This document shows, in pieces, positions 5,479-5,789 of a stretch of DNA of 5,789 bases. Made by a program: the position numbers and the translations under genes. Where the stretch lies: the NCBI GenBank assembly GCA_024653845.1, contig JANLHA010000116.1, positions 1-5,789 of the forward strand, given 5' to 3'. Numbering within the stretch: position 1 is the stretch's first letter; each line of letters begins with the position of its first letter. Under the pieces are notes generated by a model. That model was not told where the DNA came from. It saw only the letters and a program-made list of their open reading frames with translations, and made no database searches. This stretch comes from Candidatus Omnitrophota bacterium. Lineage in GTDB: Bacteria > Omnitrophota > Gorgyraeia > Zapsychrales > JANLHA01.

Positions 5479-5741
5479 TTTAATTTCTTAGCTTTCTCTG
5501 AAAAAGCCTGCCGACGAATTCTTTGAATGTCTTTTGGCTTGATTTTTTTGACACTCAGTTCAGGATATTGGCCAATGAGATCCAAGGCAGACAACTTCCC
5601 TGTCATAGATTGGAGTTCAACATGATCATCTTTTTCTTCAAAAGCAATCGTATCTCCAGGATGTACTCCCAGCTTACGCATAATACGAATAGGGAGAGTT
5701 ATTTGTCTTTTAGCTGTTAATTTGGCTTGAGCAATCATCAT
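5475..5741 (-). CDS. AbrB-type antitoxin of the second toxin-antitoxin pair
   Basis: Seen: 88 aa. The N-terminal AbrB domain is AKLTAKRQITLPIRIMRKLG (6-25) followed by VHPGDTIAFEEKDDHVEL (26-43). The C-terminal part (about 50-88) holds a hydrophobic patch, ALDLIGQYPEL, and a very basic helical end (RIRRQAFSEKAKKLK), and probably wraps the toxin. Known: AbrB-type antitoxins bind DNA as dimers and repress their own promoter. Two ATGs stand in tandem (5741 and 5738); the first is taken because AAGGAGG lies 8 nt before it, against 11 for the second. An inverted repeat overlaps this ribosome site. The stop overlaps the downstream PIN start. The sequence differs clearly from the other antitoxin here except for the family motif, and the upstream repeats also differ, which argues against cross-regulation (inference). 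Confidence 0.9.
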   Translation of the reverse strand: MMIAQAKLTAKRQITLPIRIMRKLGVHPGDTIAFEEKDDHVELQSMTGKLSALDLIGQYPELSVKKIKPKDIQRIRRQAFSEKAKKLK

Positions 5742-5751
5742 AGGAAAATCC

Positions 5752-5772
5752 TCCTTGTTTCTAAAACAAGGA
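5752..5772. repeat. Inverted repeat overlapping the second antitoxin's ribosome site
   Basis: TCCTTGTTT-CTA-AAACAAGGA: perfect 9-bp arms around a 3-nt centre, just upstream of the antitoxin start at 5741. On the minus strand the second arm ends within the AAGGAGG ribosome site (5750-5756). It may be an operator for the antitoxin or an RNA hairpin that hides the ribosome site. A TTGTCA -35-like element lies farther upstream (5777-5782), but no matching -10 is seen and the window ends at 5789, so the promoter is not called. Confidence 0.6.
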
Positions 5773-5789
5773 TATCTGACAAATTCCTT

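Noticed and set aside
3919..5741. A CRISPR, retron or other named defence system
   Set aside because: No spaced repeats, reverse transcriptase, nuclease-helicase or effector gene beyond the PIN toxins is present.

Overview
The window reads as bacterial chromosome with AT-rich intergenic DNA, Shine-Dalgarno ribosome sites (several of the AGGAGG type), sigma70-like promoters and some GTG/TTG starts. No gene fixes the lineage. Membrane-bound histidine kinases with many N-terminal membrane segments, a FabZ-type dehydratase and AbrB/PIN modules together would suit a Gram-negative or candidate-phylum genome (for example the Omnitrophota type), but that is a guess.

Layout. (1) 1-434, minus strand: a hotdog-fold FabZ-like 3-hydroxyacyl-ACP dehydratase that runs off the left edge. 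Its catalytic loop is shortened, and a near-consensus promoter lies just upstream. (2) 435-640: a divergent intergenic region with that promoter and a weaker candidate facing right. (3) 641-3922, plus strand: two paralogous membrane histidine kinases in tandem, 18 bp apart. Each has about nine membrane segments and a complete HisKA plus HATPase core, and no response regulator is in view. (4) 3919-5741, minus strand: an array that reads, in its transcription direction, AbrB antitoxin, PIN toxin, single-stranded DNA-binding protein, AbrB antitoxin, PIN toxin. Both antitoxin-toxin pairs overlap by 4 nt (ATGA and GTGA), the usual translational coupling. The SSB is short and lacks the usual acidic tail ending in Pro-Phe.

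How it works together. The kinases probably sense a membrane or envelope signal and phosphorylate a response regulator encoded elsewhere. The two AbrB-PIN pairs look like type II toxin-antitoxin systems in which the PIN protein is an RNase and the antitoxin autoregulates. The strongest non-coding signal is a perfect 30-bp palindrome at 4598-4627. It contains the -10 box of the downstream antitoxin promoter and is very likely its operator. A second, different inverted repeat covers the ribosome site of the upstream antitoxin. The kinase operon and the toxin-antitoxin array converge with no spacer: their stop codons share the bases TTAA.

No rRNA, tRNA, CRISPR array, transposase or clear rho-independent terminator was found. 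I see no convincing wholly new system. The most unusual points are the SSB sandwiched between two toxin-antitoxin modules, the 30-bp palindromic operator and the FabZ-like protein with a remodelled active-site loop.
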